The translations under genes were made by a program, and so were the position numbers. The notes under the pieces were generated by a model. The model was not told where the DNA came from. It did not search any database and was given only the letters and a program-made list of their open reading frames with translations. Shown here one piece after another: positions 51,040 to 60,471 of a DNA stretch of 64,000 bases (the stretch's first letter is position 1; each line of letters starts with the position of its first letter). Origin of the DNA: Oscillospiraceae bacterium (GTDB lineage: Bacteria > Bacillota > Clostridia > Oscillospirales > Ruminococcaceae); the NCBI GenBank assembly GCA_021203065.1, contig JAJQBX010000021.1:256514-320513 (forward strand), read 5' to 3'.

Positions 51040-52461
51040 ATGATCCCAGCCCTCTTAGAAACAACCCTTTCAGGAGGAATCCTGATTCTTCTCGTCCTCC
51101 TGATAAGGGTAATATTCCTGAATCGCCTACCAAAAACTGCGTTTATAGTGATGTGGGCAGTGGTTCTTGCCCGGCTTCTCGTTCCCATAAGCTTTACGGA
51201 GCTTCCCATCACTCAGGAATCCGAGTCCTCCGTGACAGAAAGCGTCATTTATGAAGAGCCGGAAGCCTCAAAAGCCATCATAGCAGAGTCATACACCTAT
51301 GATGAAGTCACGGTAACCAAAAAGTCTTCGGGGCAGGCAAGTGTGCTTGAAGTAGTCTGGCTCACCGGCTCAATAATCTGTGCCATAGTCCTCGGCACGT
51401 TCTACATTCTCAATATCCGCAGATTCAACTGTGCCGAGAACTTGGAAACAGAATTCATCTCTTCATTCCAGAGCTCCTCGAAGCTCCGGCGCACCGTCAG
51501 AGTCAGACTTTCCGACAAGACAACAACCCCATTGACCTACGGCATAATCCACCCTGTGATTTTATTGCCTATAGGCATGGACTTGTCTGACGAAAAGCAA
51601 CTGAAATACGTGCTCATGCACGAGTATATCCACATCCGCAAGCTTGACAACCTCCTCAAAGGCATCTCAAACGTTGCGGTGTGCATACACTGGTTCAACC
51701 CACTTGTGTGGGTGTTGAATAAGTTTCTCTCGAGAGATATTGAGCTGAGGTGCGATGAAGCCCTCTTAAAGCAGTGCCGTGGCGATTGCAGAGCCGATTA
51801 TGCTTTGACACTGATTGACTTGGAAGATAAAAGGCGTTCCTACGCCTTTGGAACTGCTTTCGCCAAAGAGCCCTCAGAAGAGCGTGTAAGAGCCATCATG
51901 AAGTTCAAGCCGGCTTCTGTCTGCAACATAGCGATAGCCGCCTTGCTGATTGTCGTAATAGCTGTCCTCGCTTTTACCGGTACCATCGGCAGCAAAACGC
52001 CCTCAGACGAGATTACGAATGCGGAAATAGTTTCGCTTCTGGATGACTATTTTGATTGGGTAAGCTTCGCAAAGTCCTCAGCCCCGGAAGTTGATCAGAC
52101 CGATAGTTATGTGGTGGCTGGTACGACCTATTACCGTGTTCTGGATGAAGATTTCGACACTTGGGAGGAAGTAACAGATTATGCCTGTTCCATCTTCTGC
52201 GGAGAGATGGCGGCATACGATGATAGCGGTGAGTGGTCGGGCTATCTGAACGTGGATGGTGTCGCCTATAACCGCAACACCGTCAGCCCAAATGGCGACT
52301 ATCCCTACACCAACGAATACTCTTATGAAATTCTCAAGAACGCCGGTGGCAGTGCTCTCATTCGTGTCGATAATCCGAGTATAGACGGCGAGAACCCCTA
52401 TCATAACGTCTTTACATTCTCGCTGACCGACGATGGCTGGCGCATCGGAGATGACTATTAG
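51040..52461 (+). CDS. M56 (BlaR1-like) membrane metallopeptidase sensor 1
   Basis: A 473-residue protein with membrane helices at about 5-22, 33-50, 105-125 and 295-315, and a cytosolic zinc peptidase with HEYIH (194-198) in VLMHEYIHIRKLDNLLKGIS, then RDIELRCDEALLK. The C-terminal extracellular domain (about 325-473) is not the penicillin-binding domain of BlaR1 but an IseA-like fold pattern (TTYYRVLDEDFDTWEEVTDY, CGEMAAYDD, SLTDDGWRIGDD). It starts right after the repressor stop. It probably cleaves, or triggers loss of, the repressor on an envelope signal. Confidence 0.87.
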   Translation: MIPALLETTLSGGILILLVLLIRVIFLNRLPKTAFIVMWAVVLARLLVPISFTELPITQESESSVTESVIYEEPEASKAIIAESYTYDEVTVTKKSSGQASVLEVVWLTGSIICAIVLGTFYILNIRRFNCAENLETEFISSFQSSSKLRRTVRVRLSDKTTTPLTYGIIHPVILLPIGMDLSDEKQLKYVLMHEYIHIRKLDNLLKGISNVAVCIHWFNPLVWVLNKFLSRDIELRCDEALLKQCRGDCRADYALTLIDLEDKRRSYAFGTAFAKEPSEERVRAIMKFKPASVCNIAIAALLIVVIAVLAFTGTIGSKTPSDEITNAEIVSLLDDYFDWVSFAKSSAPEVDQTDSYVVAGTTYYRVLDEDFDTWEEVTDYACSIFCGEMAAYDDSGEWSGYLNVDGVAYNRNTVSPNGDYPYTNEYSYEILKNAGGSALIRVDNPSIDGENPYHNVFTFSLTDDGWRIGDDY

Positions 52462-52480
52462 AAGAAAGAAGGAAAATATT

Positions 52481-52996
52481 ATGAAGAAGCTTATTTGTGT
52501 ACTTCTATCACTCGTCACGCTTCTGACGTTCTGCTCCTGTGGAGCAACGGAAAAGGTGGAAATCACCGATGAAGAGATAGTCGCCCTCATAGACGGCGAC
52601 ATTCAGGTTGGCAAGTATTTGTACGTCTACTGTCCGAGCACCGACTGGGACAATGCGATTGAGTATGAGGGAAAGATATGGTATCCGGTTGTTCAGGAGG
52701 GCTTTGAAACATGGGACGAGTGGGAAGCCTATATCTACTCTGTCTATTGCGGAGAATGGGCAGAATATGCACTCACCAATGAGAGCTATAAGAATATCGA
52801 CGGCAAGCTCTACTGCGATGGCGGTGACAGAGGCTACGACCTGACAGATGACTATGTCTACGAGATTCTCGAAAATGCCGACGGCACAGCAAAAGTCAAA
52901 GTCACCAACCCCGGCATTGACGGCGATTTCGCACAGGAATACACCCTCATCATGACCCTGACCGACGACGGCTGGCGTGTCAGTGGACAAGAATAA
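52481..52996 (+). CDS. Lipoprotein homologous to the sensor domain of M56 protein 1
   Basis: A 171-residue lipoprotein (FCSC lipobox, Cys20). After the anchor it lines up with the C-terminus of the preceding M56 protein: ITDEEIVALID against ITNAEIVSLLD, YPVVQEGFETWDEWEAYIYS against YRVLDEDFDTWEEVTDYACS, YCGEWAEY against FCGEMAAY, and LTDDGWRVSGQE at the end. The pattern resembles IseA-type peptidoglycan-hydrolase inhibitors. It may be a free ligand-binding or competing version of the sensor. The start is ATG 52481. Confidence 0.8.
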   Translation: MKKLICVLLSLVTLLTFCSCGATEKVEITDEEIVALIDGDIQVGKYLYVYCPSTDWDNAIEYEGKIWYPVVQEGFETWDEWEAYIYSVYCGEWAEYALTNESYKNIDGKLYCDGGDRGYDLTDDYVYEILENADGTAKVKVTNPGIDGDFAQEYTLIMTLTDDGWRVSGQE

Positions 52997-53011
52997 AGGA
53001 GAAATAAACAT

Positions 53012-54682
53012 ATGGCAATCCTCCTCGAAATGACCTTGACCGGAGGAGTACTGATACTTTTAGTGCTCCTCCTGCGGACAATGCTTCTTAACCGCCTGCC
53101 GAAAACGGCGTTTATCGTGATGTGGGCGATAGTGCTTTTAAGGCTTTTACTGCCGGTGAGCTTTTTCGGGACTGCTACAGCTGTGACAGTAGCCGATACC
53201 TCCGATGTTACCACTGTCGAAGCCGTCACTCCGACGGGAGAGACCGCAGTTTCGCAGGTTATAACTCTTGACAGCTATGACAGCAGCAAGGAAAACGAAG
53301 CTGTGGCTGAAGCTGCCGATAAGACCAACATCTTCGGGATAATCTGGCTCGTCGGAGCGGTTCTCTGCGGGATAGTTTTAGTAATCTCGTATGTTCTGAG
53401 CTTCCGCAGATTCAGCTTGTCTGAGAATCTTGAAAGTGAGTTTATTTCGGCTTTCCAGAGCTCCAATAAGCTCCGCAGAACGGTGACAATAAAGCTTTCA
53501 GACAAGACCACGACGCCGTTTACCTATGGCATAATCCACCCGGTTATTTTGCTTCCGATGGACATGGATTTAAGCGACGAGAAACAGCTTAAGTATGTCC
53601 TCATGCATGAGTATATCCACATCCGCAAGCTTGATAACCTGCTGAAAGGCATTTCAAGCATTGCCGTGTGCGTCCATTGGTTCAATCCGCTTGTGTGGGT
53701 GATGAATAAGTTTTTGTCAAGAGACATTGAGCTTCGGTGCGACGAAACGCTCCTCAAAAGCTGCGAGGGGGATTGCCGGGCGGAGTACGCACTCACGCTT
53801 ATTGATCTTGAGGACAGGCGCAGGAGAAGCTTGGCAATTGGTACTGCATTTGCCAAAGAGCCTGCCGAGGAACGTGTAAGAGCCATCATGAAGTACCGCA
53901 GAACAACTCCGTCATCCGCCGTTGCCATGATACTTTGCATAACGATGCTTTGTATGGCGTTTGTCGGCTGTGGAGCGGTCGGAACAGCCGGAGCTGTAAA
54001 CGAAGTTGTAGCCGAATCTGAAGAGGAGCTTTCAGCAGTATCCGTAGCCTCTGCCATAGCGGAGGCTGTGGCTGATTCGGGAGTCATCCCCGAGGCTATT
54101 GAAACCGGTACAGTAACAATCAGCGTCAATGACCTTATTTCCGCAAATGCGGAGGACTGCAATTTTGACTGTATAGCCTATGACTACACCTTGCCCGACG
54201 GCTTGTATTTCGATGGCGGCGTACTCTATAACGTCGACGGAGAAGCAGAGGGCAAGCTGAAAGCCGGTGACGAGTATATGGTCATAGATGGCACCGGCGA
54301 TGCGGCAGAGGGCTACATGTTTGTTATAATCGATTTCAAGGTGAGCGGCGCACAGTCGCTTGCCTCTGATGAAGAAACTATGGAAGAATCCGCAGAGGAA
54401 ATGATTTTGCAGTATGAAGAGACTGAGGGGGATTCTTTCTATAACAGTAACAGCTATAAGTGTTATCCGATATATGAAAGCGCATCACAGCAGGAAACAT
54501 CTCCATCGAGAACATATAACCTGACAAGCTATAAGGACGCAAGCACTGTAAGCGTAGAGGTCACGTACGGCGAGTTTACTTACACATATGCATACACATC
54601 CTCCGGAGCTCTGTCACTCGGCGTCCGGCTGATATACATCGTCCCCAAAAACGATACAAATGTCGTTCTTTATTTCGGGTGA
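53012..54682 (+). CDS. M56 (BlaR1-like) membrane metallopeptidase sensor 2
   Basis: A 556-residue paralogue of the M56 protein at 51040; the membrane and peptidase parts are nearly alike (HEYIH at about 199-203, then RDIELRCDETLLK). The C-terminal domain differs: after a membrane segment (MILCITMLCMAFVGCG) it has an acidic region (ESEEELSAVSVASAIAE) and a beta-rich end unlike the first sensor. The two proteins therefore seem to read different outside signals but could share one repressor. Confidence 0.85.
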   Translation: MAILLEMTLTGGVLILLVLLLRTMLLNRLPKTAFIVMWAIVLLRLLLPVSFFGTATAVTVADTSDVTTVEAVTPTGETAVSQVITLDSYDSSKENEAVAEAADKTNIFGIIWLVGAVLCGIVLVISYVLSFRRFSLSENLESEFISAFQSSNKLRRTVTIKLSDKTTTPFTYGIIHPVILLPMDMDLSDEKQLKYVLMHEYIHIRKLDNLLKGISSIAVCVHWFNPLVWVMNKFLSRDIELRCDETLLKSCEGDCRAEYALTLIDLEDRRRRSLAIGTAFAKEPAEERVRAIMKYRRTTPSSAVAMILCITMLCMAFVGCGAVGTAGAVNEVVAESEEELSAVSVASAIAEAVADSGVIPEAIETGTVTISVNDLISANAEDCNFDCIAYDYTLPDGLYFDGGVLYNVDGEAEGKLKAGDEYMVIDGTGDAAEGYMFVIIDFKVSGAQSLASDEETMEESAEEMILQYEETEGDSFYNSNSYKCYPIYESASQQETSPSRTYNLTSYKDASTVSVEVTYGEFTYTYAYTSSGALSLGVRLIYIVPKNDTNVVLYFG

Positions 54683-54707
54683 TTGGGGAAACTTGAATCA
54701 GCTTCTA

Positions 54708-54736
54708 TTGACGTAAAACGTTGTTTGTGTTATAAT
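54708..54736 (+). promoter_or_regulatory. Promoter of the DUF4160/DUF2442 pair
   Basis: TTGACG (54708-54713), 17 bp, TATAAT (54731-54736). Confidence 0.8.
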
Positions 54737-54762
54737 ATGGTTGTAGTCAGGAGGGAACGCCA

Positions 54763-55023
54763 ATGCCAGCGATTTCAATGTTTTACGGAATTATTATCAG
54801 AATGTACAACAATGGTGAGCATAATCCGCCTCATTTCCATGCCTCTTATCAGGGGTATAATGCAGTTTTCAATATGGACGGTGAATTGACTCAGGGAGAT
54901 ATGCCTAAGCCTCAGCGGAAGTATATTGCTGCTTGGGCTGAGCTTCATAAGGATGAGCTTATAGCCAACTGGGAACTTGCAATGAGTGAGCAACCGCTTT
55001 ATAAGATAGAGCCGCTCAGGTAA
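54763..55023 (+). CDS. DUF4160 protein
   Basis: An 86-residue protein with the DUF4160 signature: MPAISMFYGIIIRMYNNGEH then NPPHFHASYQGYNAVFNMDG, GDMPKPQRKYIAAWAELHKD and ELIANWELA. It commonly precedes a DUF2442 gene, as here (39 nt). The pair is suspected to be a toxin-antitoxin or regulatory module, without proof I know of. AGGAGGG site. Confidence 0.9.
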   Translation: MPAISMFYGIIIRMYNNGEHNPPHFHASYQGYNAVFNMDGELTQGDMPKPQRKYIAAWAELHKDELIANWELAMSEQPLYKIEPLR

Positions 55024-55062
55024 GCAACAGAACCTACTACCAGAGAAAGGAGAACCGGTAGA

Positions 55063-55314
55063 ATGAATACGCCAATATGGGTAGTCAGAAAAGTTCAGGC
55101 TAACAGCGATTACACACTGTTTATAACCTTTGCAGACGGCAAAGAGGGTTTGTATGATGCCAAGCCACTGCTTGAGAAGAATATTTACTCTCCGCTCAGG
55201 AGTCTGCCGTTCTTCCTTGGGGCGAAAGCCGAGTGTGGGACGGTTGTCTGGAATGACGATATAGACATCGCACCGGAGCATCTGTACGAGTGTAGTGTAC
55301 CTGTCAAGTCCTGA
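55063..55314 (+). CDS. DUF2442 protein
   Basis: An 83-residue protein with the DUF2442 layout: VRKVQANSDYTLFITFADGK then EGLYDAKPLLE, LRSLPFFLGAKAECGTVVWN and DDIDIAPEHLYE. Function unknown; pairs with the DUF4160 gene upstream. AAAGGAG site; terminator at 55325. Confidence 0.9.
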   Translation: MNTPIWVVRKVQANSDYTLFITFADGKEGLYDAKPLLEKNIYSPLRSLPFFLGAKAECGTVVWNDDIDIAPEHLYECSVPVKS

Positions 55315-55324
55315 ATATTTTTGC

Positions 55325-55349
55325 AAGCCGCTCGGAAGGGCGGCTTTTT
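55325..55349 (+). terminator. Terminator of the DUF4160/DUF2442 pair
   Basis: AAGCCGC (55325-55331) pairs with GCGGCTT (55340-55346), 8-nt loop, T5. Confidence 0.85.
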
Positions 55350-55444
55350 CATACCATATCTGTTAACAACCTTCTCCCTTATATCATATTATACAAAGAG
55401 GCTCGCCTATGGCGGGCTTCTTAATACGAAGAAGGAGTTTACAG

Positions 55445-55675
55445 ATGAAACTTACGAATATACTGAATTCATCCGATTGCTGTGCCGATGCTTCCGACAG
55501 CCCGTCCTTAAACTGCAAACAGCCGACAACGTCGCTTCCAAGCAGCACGCCAATCGGGATGCTCTATGTGCCATATCAGTCGTGGCAGAAGGTCTATGAC
55601 CCGCAGGTCGGGCTGCCTCGAGGCACAATTTTTGAAGAGCTTGACAAGCCGTTTATAGGGGAGAGAACGATATGA
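55445..55675 (+). CDS. cotJA: Spore coat-associated protein CotJA
   Basis: A 76-residue protein with the CotJA core IGMLYVPYQSWQKVYDPQVG then LPRGTIFEELDKPFIG. It is an inner spore-coat component that needs CotJC. The start is ATG 55445, after GAAGGAG. It overlaps cotJB by 4 nt. In relatives the operon is made in the mother cell under sigma-E; I could not place a convincing sigma-E promoter upstream. Confidence 0.88.
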   Translation: MKLTNILNSSDCCADASDSPSLNCKQPTTSLPSSTPIGMLYVPYQSWQKVYDPQVGLPRGTIFEELDKPFIGERTI

Positions 55676-55932
55676 GTAATACTAATCCACTTAAGTATGT
55701 ACAACAGTACTCGTTCGCAGTCTTGGAGGCTCAGCTCTATCTCGACTCTCATCCCGACTGCGCTGAGGCACTCAGCTACTACAACAAGTACAAGAAGCTT
55801 TATGAAGAAGCCAAGACCGATTACGAAGCGACCTATGGACCGCTGACTGCAAATTCGGACGTCAACAACGAATGCTGGCAGTGGGTAAAAGCACCGTGGC
55901 CATGGGAGCTCTCGGCAAACGAGGAGGTGTGA
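55672..55932 (+). CDS. cotJB: Spore coat protein CotJB
   Basis: An 86-residue protein with the CotJB pattern QYSFAVLEAQLYLDSHPDCA then EALSYYNKYKKLYEEAKTDY and CWQWVKAPWPWE. Middle gene of cotJABC; it starts inside the end of cotJA. Confidence 0.9.
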   Translation: MSNTNPLKYVQQYSFAVLEAQLYLDSHPDCAEALSYYNKYKKLYEEAKTDYEATYGPLTANSDVNNECWQWVKAPWPWELSANEEV

Positions 55933-55935
55933 GAT

Positions 55936-56532
55936 ATGTGGCAATATGAGAAGAAACTGCAGTACCCCGTAAAGATAGCGAACCCCGACCCTGCGGCGGC
56001 GAAAATAATAATCTCCCAGTTCGGCGGACCGGACGGCGAGCTCAACGCCTCGATGCGCTATCTCTCCCAGAGATACACCGCACCATGCCCTGAGGTCAAG
56101 GCGATATTAAATGACATTGGGACAGAAGAACTCGGTCACATGGAAATGATCTGCGCCATCATCTACCAGCTGACGAAGAACCTCACTCCGAAAGAGATCA
56201 AGGAGTCCGGCTTCGACACCTACTTTGTAGATCACACGACCGGTCTCTATCCGATAGCCGCCTCAGGAACGCCTTTCTCGGCGGAGCTTTTCCAGTCGAC
56301 GGGAGATCCGATTGCGGATTTGTCTGAGGACTTAGCTGCAGAGCAGAAAGCCCGACTGACTTATGACAATATCCTAAGACTTGTCGACGACCCTGATGTC
56401 CGTGACGTCATCAAGTTCTTAAGGCAGCGTGAGATAGTCCACTTCCAGCGTTTCGGCGAAGCGATGCGCCTCGTGACCGATCAGCTCGACTCTAAGAACT
56501 TCTACGCTTTCAACCCGAGCTTCGACAAATGA
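55936..56532 (+). CDS. cotJC: Spore coat manganese-catalase family protein CotJC
   Basis: A 198-residue ferritin-like protein of the Mn-catalase family. Metal ligands appear in GTEELGHMEMICAI and in REIVHFQRFGEAM, with GGPDGELNASMRYLSQRY near the start. It forms part of the spore coat and may remove peroxide. It starts 3 nt after cotJB. Confidence 0.92.
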   Translation: MWQYEKKLQYPVKIANPDPAAAKIIISQFGGPDGELNASMRYLSQRYTAPCPEVKAILNDIGTEELGHMEMICAIIYQLTKNLTPKEIKESGFDTYFVDHTTGLYPIAASGTPFSAELFQSTGDPIADLSEDLAAEQKARLTYDNILRLVDDPDVRDVIKFLRQREIVHFQRFGEAMRLVTDQLDSKNFYAFNPSFDK

Positions 56533-56544
56533 TCTTTTCGAAAA

Positions 56545-56575
56545 TCCCCGCCATCTGAGACGGGGACTTTTCTTT
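56545..56575 (+). terminator. Terminator of cotJABC
   Basis: TCCCCG (56545-56550) pairs with CGGGGA (56561-56566), 10-nt loop, then CTTTTCTTTT. Confidence 0.75.
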
Positions 56576-56638
56576 TCGACATGCTTCTTGCTTCCCATGC
56601 GCTAAAATTGTCCCGACAAAATGAAAGGAAGTTTTAGT

Positions 56639-58294
56639 ATGAAGCTCATTGAATCAGTCAAAGCCGTCCCGAAGCCAACCATAGCCGCCGTCGCAAAGCC
56701 TGTTTTAAGCTTTCTTGCCGGAGCAGTTGTAGCAAATTCTCAGGTTCTGGGAGAAGACTCTGTTCTCTGCGCCGCAGTAGTAGCTGCACTGCCGCCTGTC
56801 AGCGGCTTTTCAGCACTTTTGGGAGCACTGATAACGGCGATTTTTACGGAAATCACCGCCGGAAAAGTCGCATCTCTGGCAACCGTGATAGTTGTTTTCC
56901 TGACACGTTTGTTATTTGACGGGACAAGCCGCCGGAGGTATCCTGCAATAGTCTCGACAGTAGCGGCTGTTTCATACCTCGGCTGCGCCATTTTTGCAGG
57001 AGCACTGGCAGGAGCAGCCCTGACCGACTACATAAGAATTCTCTTTGCAGGAGCAATCCTCTGCGCCGGAACTTATATTACCACTACTGTCTCCCAAGCC
57101 GGAATAAGGAGTGCCACCCAGCCTCAGCTTCTTGCGCTTCTGGCACTGGCAGTGGTGGTAGCCTCAACCTATCATCTTGGCGAAATACTCAGCTTTCTTG
57201 TGTGCACAATATGTGTATATAAGCTCACCCGGGAGAAAGCCGCTCTTTCGGCGGCATCCCGTCTGGCTTCCCTCAGGCTCAGCTTTCTTGAAAATGCCCT
57301 CACACACTTCCCGAAGTTTATGAACCCGGGTCGGGGCGAACAAGACTTTGAAAACATGGTGGAGCTTATAGCACTTACCGAAAGCGACCTTGAGAAATCT
57401 CTCGCTTCGAAGAAAGTCAGCAAAAAAGCACTGTTTTTGTCAGAAATCCTCTCAAAAAGAACATCCGCCGAAGTCACAGCCATCCCTCTTTCTGATGGAG
57501 CAGTAGAGCTCTATCTCCCGAAAAACGCCCGGATAAGCGAAAATGCAGTTATCTCAGCCGCCGAAAAAGCCGGGATGGGAAGCGGGGTTGAGCTTTTCCG
57601 CTCAGAAACCGACCGCCACATAAGATTCACAGTGACGCCAGAGCTAAAGTGGCATTTTGACGCCGGCGTCTGCCAGATACCGGCAAATTCAGCAGAGCCG
57701 GAGGATGGAATCTGCGGCGACCGTGCCGAAATATGGAGCTATGGAGTCAATAGTTATGTCATTCTTTCCGACGGAATGGGAACGGGAAGCGAAGCTGGAA
57801 CGGTAGCAAAAAGCCTGATAAAAGCATTCAGAAACCTGACCGAAGCAGGCTATTCCCTCGAAGCCTCGCTCCGCCTTTTGTCGGAGTATATAAGAGCCTG
57901 CCAGCCGGAAGAGTCGTTCGCAACCCTTGACATTCTTTCGGCGAACCTTATGACCGGCGAAGTCACAATCCGCAAATGCGGGGCAGGGAAGAGCTATATC
58001 CTCCGTGACGGCGGCATAACTCCTATACCCTCCGGCGGTTATCCCATCGGAATTTTGGAGGAGGTAAGCCTCACAAACACGACTATAAAACCGGAGGAAA
58101 CGCTGACAATTCTCATGATGACCGACGGCGCAGATGCTCTTGGAATTGAGAAGCTGGCATCGATTTCAATAGAGCAGGACAAGCTTCCCATGGATGATCT
58201 GGCTTCCTTGGTTACAAGCGAAGCCTATAAAAGTCAGAAATCAGATCGTCACGACGATATTACAGTAGCCGCAATTCGTCTTTCAAAAATCTAA
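56639..58294 (+). CDS. spoIIE: SpoIIE-type membrane PP2C phosphatase
   Basis: A 551-residue protein, shorter than the 827-residue B. subtilis SpoIIE. About six membrane helices lie in 20-190, then a linker (about 195-330) and a PP2C domain (about 345-551) with metal-binding Asp in VILSDGMGTGSEAG, MTDGADAL and SDRHDDITVAAIRL. SpoIIE dephosphorylates the anti-anti-sigma factor SpoIIAA to switch on sigma-F in the forespore. The cotJ operon next door supports a sporulation role. The start is ATG 56639 after AAAGGAAG. Another membrane PP2C with this layout cannot be fully excluded. Confidence 0.78.
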   Translation: MKLIESVKAVPKPTIAAVAKPVLSFLAGAVVANSQVLGEDSVLCAAVVAALPPVSGFSALLGALITAIFTEITAGKVASLATVIVVFLTRLLFDGTSRRRYPAIVSTVAAVSYLGCAIFAGALAGAALTDYIRILFAGAILCAGTYITTTVSQAGIRSATQPQLLALLALAVVVASTYHLGEILSFLVCTICVYKLTREKAALSAASRLASLRLSFLENALTHFPKFMNPGRGEQDFENMVELIALTESDLEKSLASKKVSKKALFLSEILSKRTSAEVTAIPLSDGAVELYLPKNARISENAVISAAEKAGMGSGVELFRSETDRHIRFTVTPELKWHFDAGVCQIPANSAEPEDGICGDRAEIWSYGVNSYVILSDGMGTGSEAGTVAKSLIKAFRNLTEAGYSLEASLRLLSEYIRACQPEESFATLDILSANLMTGEVTIRKCGAGKSYILRDGGITPIPSGGYPIGILEEVSLTNTTIKPEETLTILMMTDGADALGIEKLASISIEQDKLPMDDLASLVTSEAYKSQKSDRHDDITVAAIRLSKI

Positions 58295-58366
58295 AGATTC
58301 TTTTGTTAAGTTTGCACAAAAAAAGGCGTTGAAAAATGTTAAAAACGTCAAATTGGTCTAAACTCC

Positions 58367-58395
58367 TTGCAATATTCGTCAAAGCTTGCTATAAT
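58367..58395 (+). promoter_or_regulatory. Promoter of the glycogen operon
   Basis: TTGCAA (58367-58372), 17 bp, TATAAT (58390-58395). The leader is about 95 nt. Confidence 0.8.
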
Positions 58396-58495
58396 GAAGC
58401 CATAAGCGAGTAAACGGAGAAAGTGCCGTTTCGCAGAATATAAAAATATTAAATTCTCTACAACTTTTTAAATTAAGAAAGAAGGGGTTACAGAT

Positions 58496-60433
58496 ATGAG
58501 TAACGTCAATCAGGTTGCAAAAACCTATGACGTAAAAGCAGCAATCGCAAGCTTTTTGAACGGCAATAACTACGACTGTGGCGACTTTCTGGGCGCACAC
58601 AAGCGGGACGAGGGCGGATATATCTTCCGTGTCTGGGCACCAAGAGCCAAGCGTGTCTCACTGGTAGGTGATTTCAACGGATGGGACGTAAATGCCAACC
58701 CGTGCCACAGAATCGATGGAGGTATCTGGGAATGCACGGCGCAGGCACTTGATACATATTCAACCTACAAGTATTTCGTCGAGGGCGAAGACGGCTCTCA
58801 GAGAATGAAAGCCGATCCCTACGGCGTCCATATGGAAACGCCTCCCGGAACTGCAACGAAGATTTTCGACATCTCCGGCTACAGGTGGGGCGACGCTTCG
58901 TGGATGAACAAGCGCAAAAAGTCCACTCCATACGACAAGCCAATGAACATCTACGAGGTCAACCTTGGCTCGTGGAAGCGTTATCCGGACGGTAATGTCT
59001 ACAGCTATGAAAAAGCCGCCGACGAGCTCATCCCTTACTTAAAAGAGATGAACTACACCCACGTCGAGTTCATGCCGCTGACTGAATATCCCTATGAGGG
59101 CTCATGGGGTTATCAGGTAATGGGCTACTTTGCACCTACCTCCCGTTTCGGAACTCCCGAGGGATTCATGAAAATGGTCGACAAATTTCATCAGGCGGGA
59201 ATCGCCGTTATCCTTGACTGGGTTCCGGCTCACTTCCCAAAAGACGGCGCAGGGCTCTATGAGTTCGACGGCTCTCCCTGCTATGAGTATTCCGATCCTT
59301 TAAAGATGGAGCACAAGGCTTGGGGCACAAGAGTCTTCGATTTCGGTCGTCCCGAGGTTCGCTCATTCCTCATTTCAAGCGCACTTTTCTGGCTTGAAAA
59401 GTACCATGTCGATGGCTTGAGAGTCGATGCAGTCGCTTCGATGTTATACCTCGACTATGACAGACAGGGCGGCGAATGGAGACCGAATAAGTTCGGCGGA
59501 CATGAGAATCTCGAGGCAGTGGAATTTCTGCAGATGCTGAATACCGCAGTCTTCTCAAGATGCCCGAACGCTATAATGATTGCCGAGGAGTCGACAGCGT
59601 GGGCAAACGTCACAAAGCCTGTCGATATGAACGGCTTGGGCTTCAACTTCAAGTGGAACATGGGCTGGATGAACGACATGATGCACTATATGTCGCTCGA
59701 TCCCTACTTCCGCAAGTTCAACCACGACAAGCTCACGTTCTCGTTCTTCTATGCGTTTTCCGAGAACTTCATTCTCCCGATTTCCCATGACGAGGTCGTT
59801 CACGGCAAGCATTCACTTGTTGACAAGATGCCGGGAGATTCCGATTCAAAGCTCGCTAACGACAGAGCATTCCTTGGCTATATGATGGCTCACCCCGGCA
59901 AGAAGCTTTTATTCATGGGAAGTGAATTTGCGCAGTTCCGTGAGTGGGACTACTCAAGTGGACTTGAATGGTTCATGCCGGAAAAGTTTGAGGCTCACCG
60001 TGATTTTCAGGACTATGTCAGGAATCTGAATAAATTCTACCTCGAGAACCCGCCAATGTGGCAGGAGGACTACTCGTGGCAAGGCTTCAGCTGGATAGCT
60101 GCTGACGACAACGAGCAGAGCGTGATTGTGTTCAGAAGAATCGATAAGGCAGGAAAAGAGATTGTAGTTGTCTGCAACTTCGTTCCGGTCGAAAGAAAGG
60201 GCTATCGCTTCGGCGTGCCCTATAGAGGAACCTATACCGAGGTTCTCAATTCAGCATCAAAGAATGGTTCACCCTACCTGAACGGCTCAGTCAAGGCGGA
60301 AGCTGTTCCGTCCCACGGATTTGAGCAGTCGATAGCAGTGGATATTCCTCCGATGTCGGTAATGTATTTCAAGGTCAGAAAGGCGGGAGGCAGAAAAGCC
60401 GTCAAACCCGTCCCCGAAGCTGACAAAGAATAA
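58496..60433 (+). CDS. glgB: 1,4-alpha-glucan branching enzyme
   Basis: A 645-residue GH13 enzyme that makes alpha-1,6 branches in glycogen. The CBM48 domain (about 40-130) has [20 protein letters not shown]. The barrel has [28 protein letters not shown] (nucleophile Asp), IAEESTAW (acid Glu) and [11 protein letters not shown] (third Asp). A C-terminal beta domain follows. First of the glgB-C-D-A cluster. Confidence 0.96.
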   Translation: MSNVNQVAKTYDVKAAIASFLNGNNYDCGDFLGAHKRDEGGYIFRVWAPRAKRVSLVGDFNGWDVNANPCHRIDGGIWECTAQALDTYSTYKYFVEGEDGSQRMKADPYGVHMETPPGTATKIFDISGYRWGDASWMNKRKKSTPYDKPMNIYEVNLGSWKRYPDGNVYSYEKAADELIPYLKEMNYTHVEFMPLTEYPYEGSWGYQVMGYFAPTSRFGTPEGFMKMVDKFHQAGIAVILDWVPAHFPKDGAGLYEFDGSPCYEYSDPLKMEHKAWGTRVFDFGRPEVRSFLISSALFWLEKYHVDGLRVDAVASMLYLDYDRQGGEWRPNKFGGHENLEAVEFLQMLNTAVFSRCPNAIMIAEESTAWANVTKPVDMNGLGFNFKWNMGWMNDMMHYMSLDPYFRKFNHDKLTFSFFYAFSENFILPISHDEVVHGKHSLVDKMPGDSDSKLANDRAFLGYMMAHPGKKLLFMGSEFAQFREWDYSSGLEWFMPEKFEAHRDFQDYVRNLNKFYLENPPMWQEDYSWQGFSWIAADDNEQSVIVFRRIDKAGKEIVVVCNFVPVERKGYRFGVPYRGTYTEVLNSASKNGSPYLNGSVKAEAVPSHGFEQSIAVDIPPMSVMYFKVRKAGGRKAVKPVPEADKE

Positions 60434-60471
60434 TAGAGCGATTTCAATTCAAATCTGAAAGGAAGAGTGTA

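Noticed and set aside
50599..54682. Beta-lactam resistance (bla/mec) operon
   Set aside because: Although repressor and M56 genes resemble BlaI/BlaR1, there is no beta-lactamase or PBP2a gene and the sensor ends are not penicillin-binding domains.
55349..55445. Sigma-E promoter before cotJA
   Set aside because: CATATTAT resembles a -10, but no -35 ATA element lies at the required distance.
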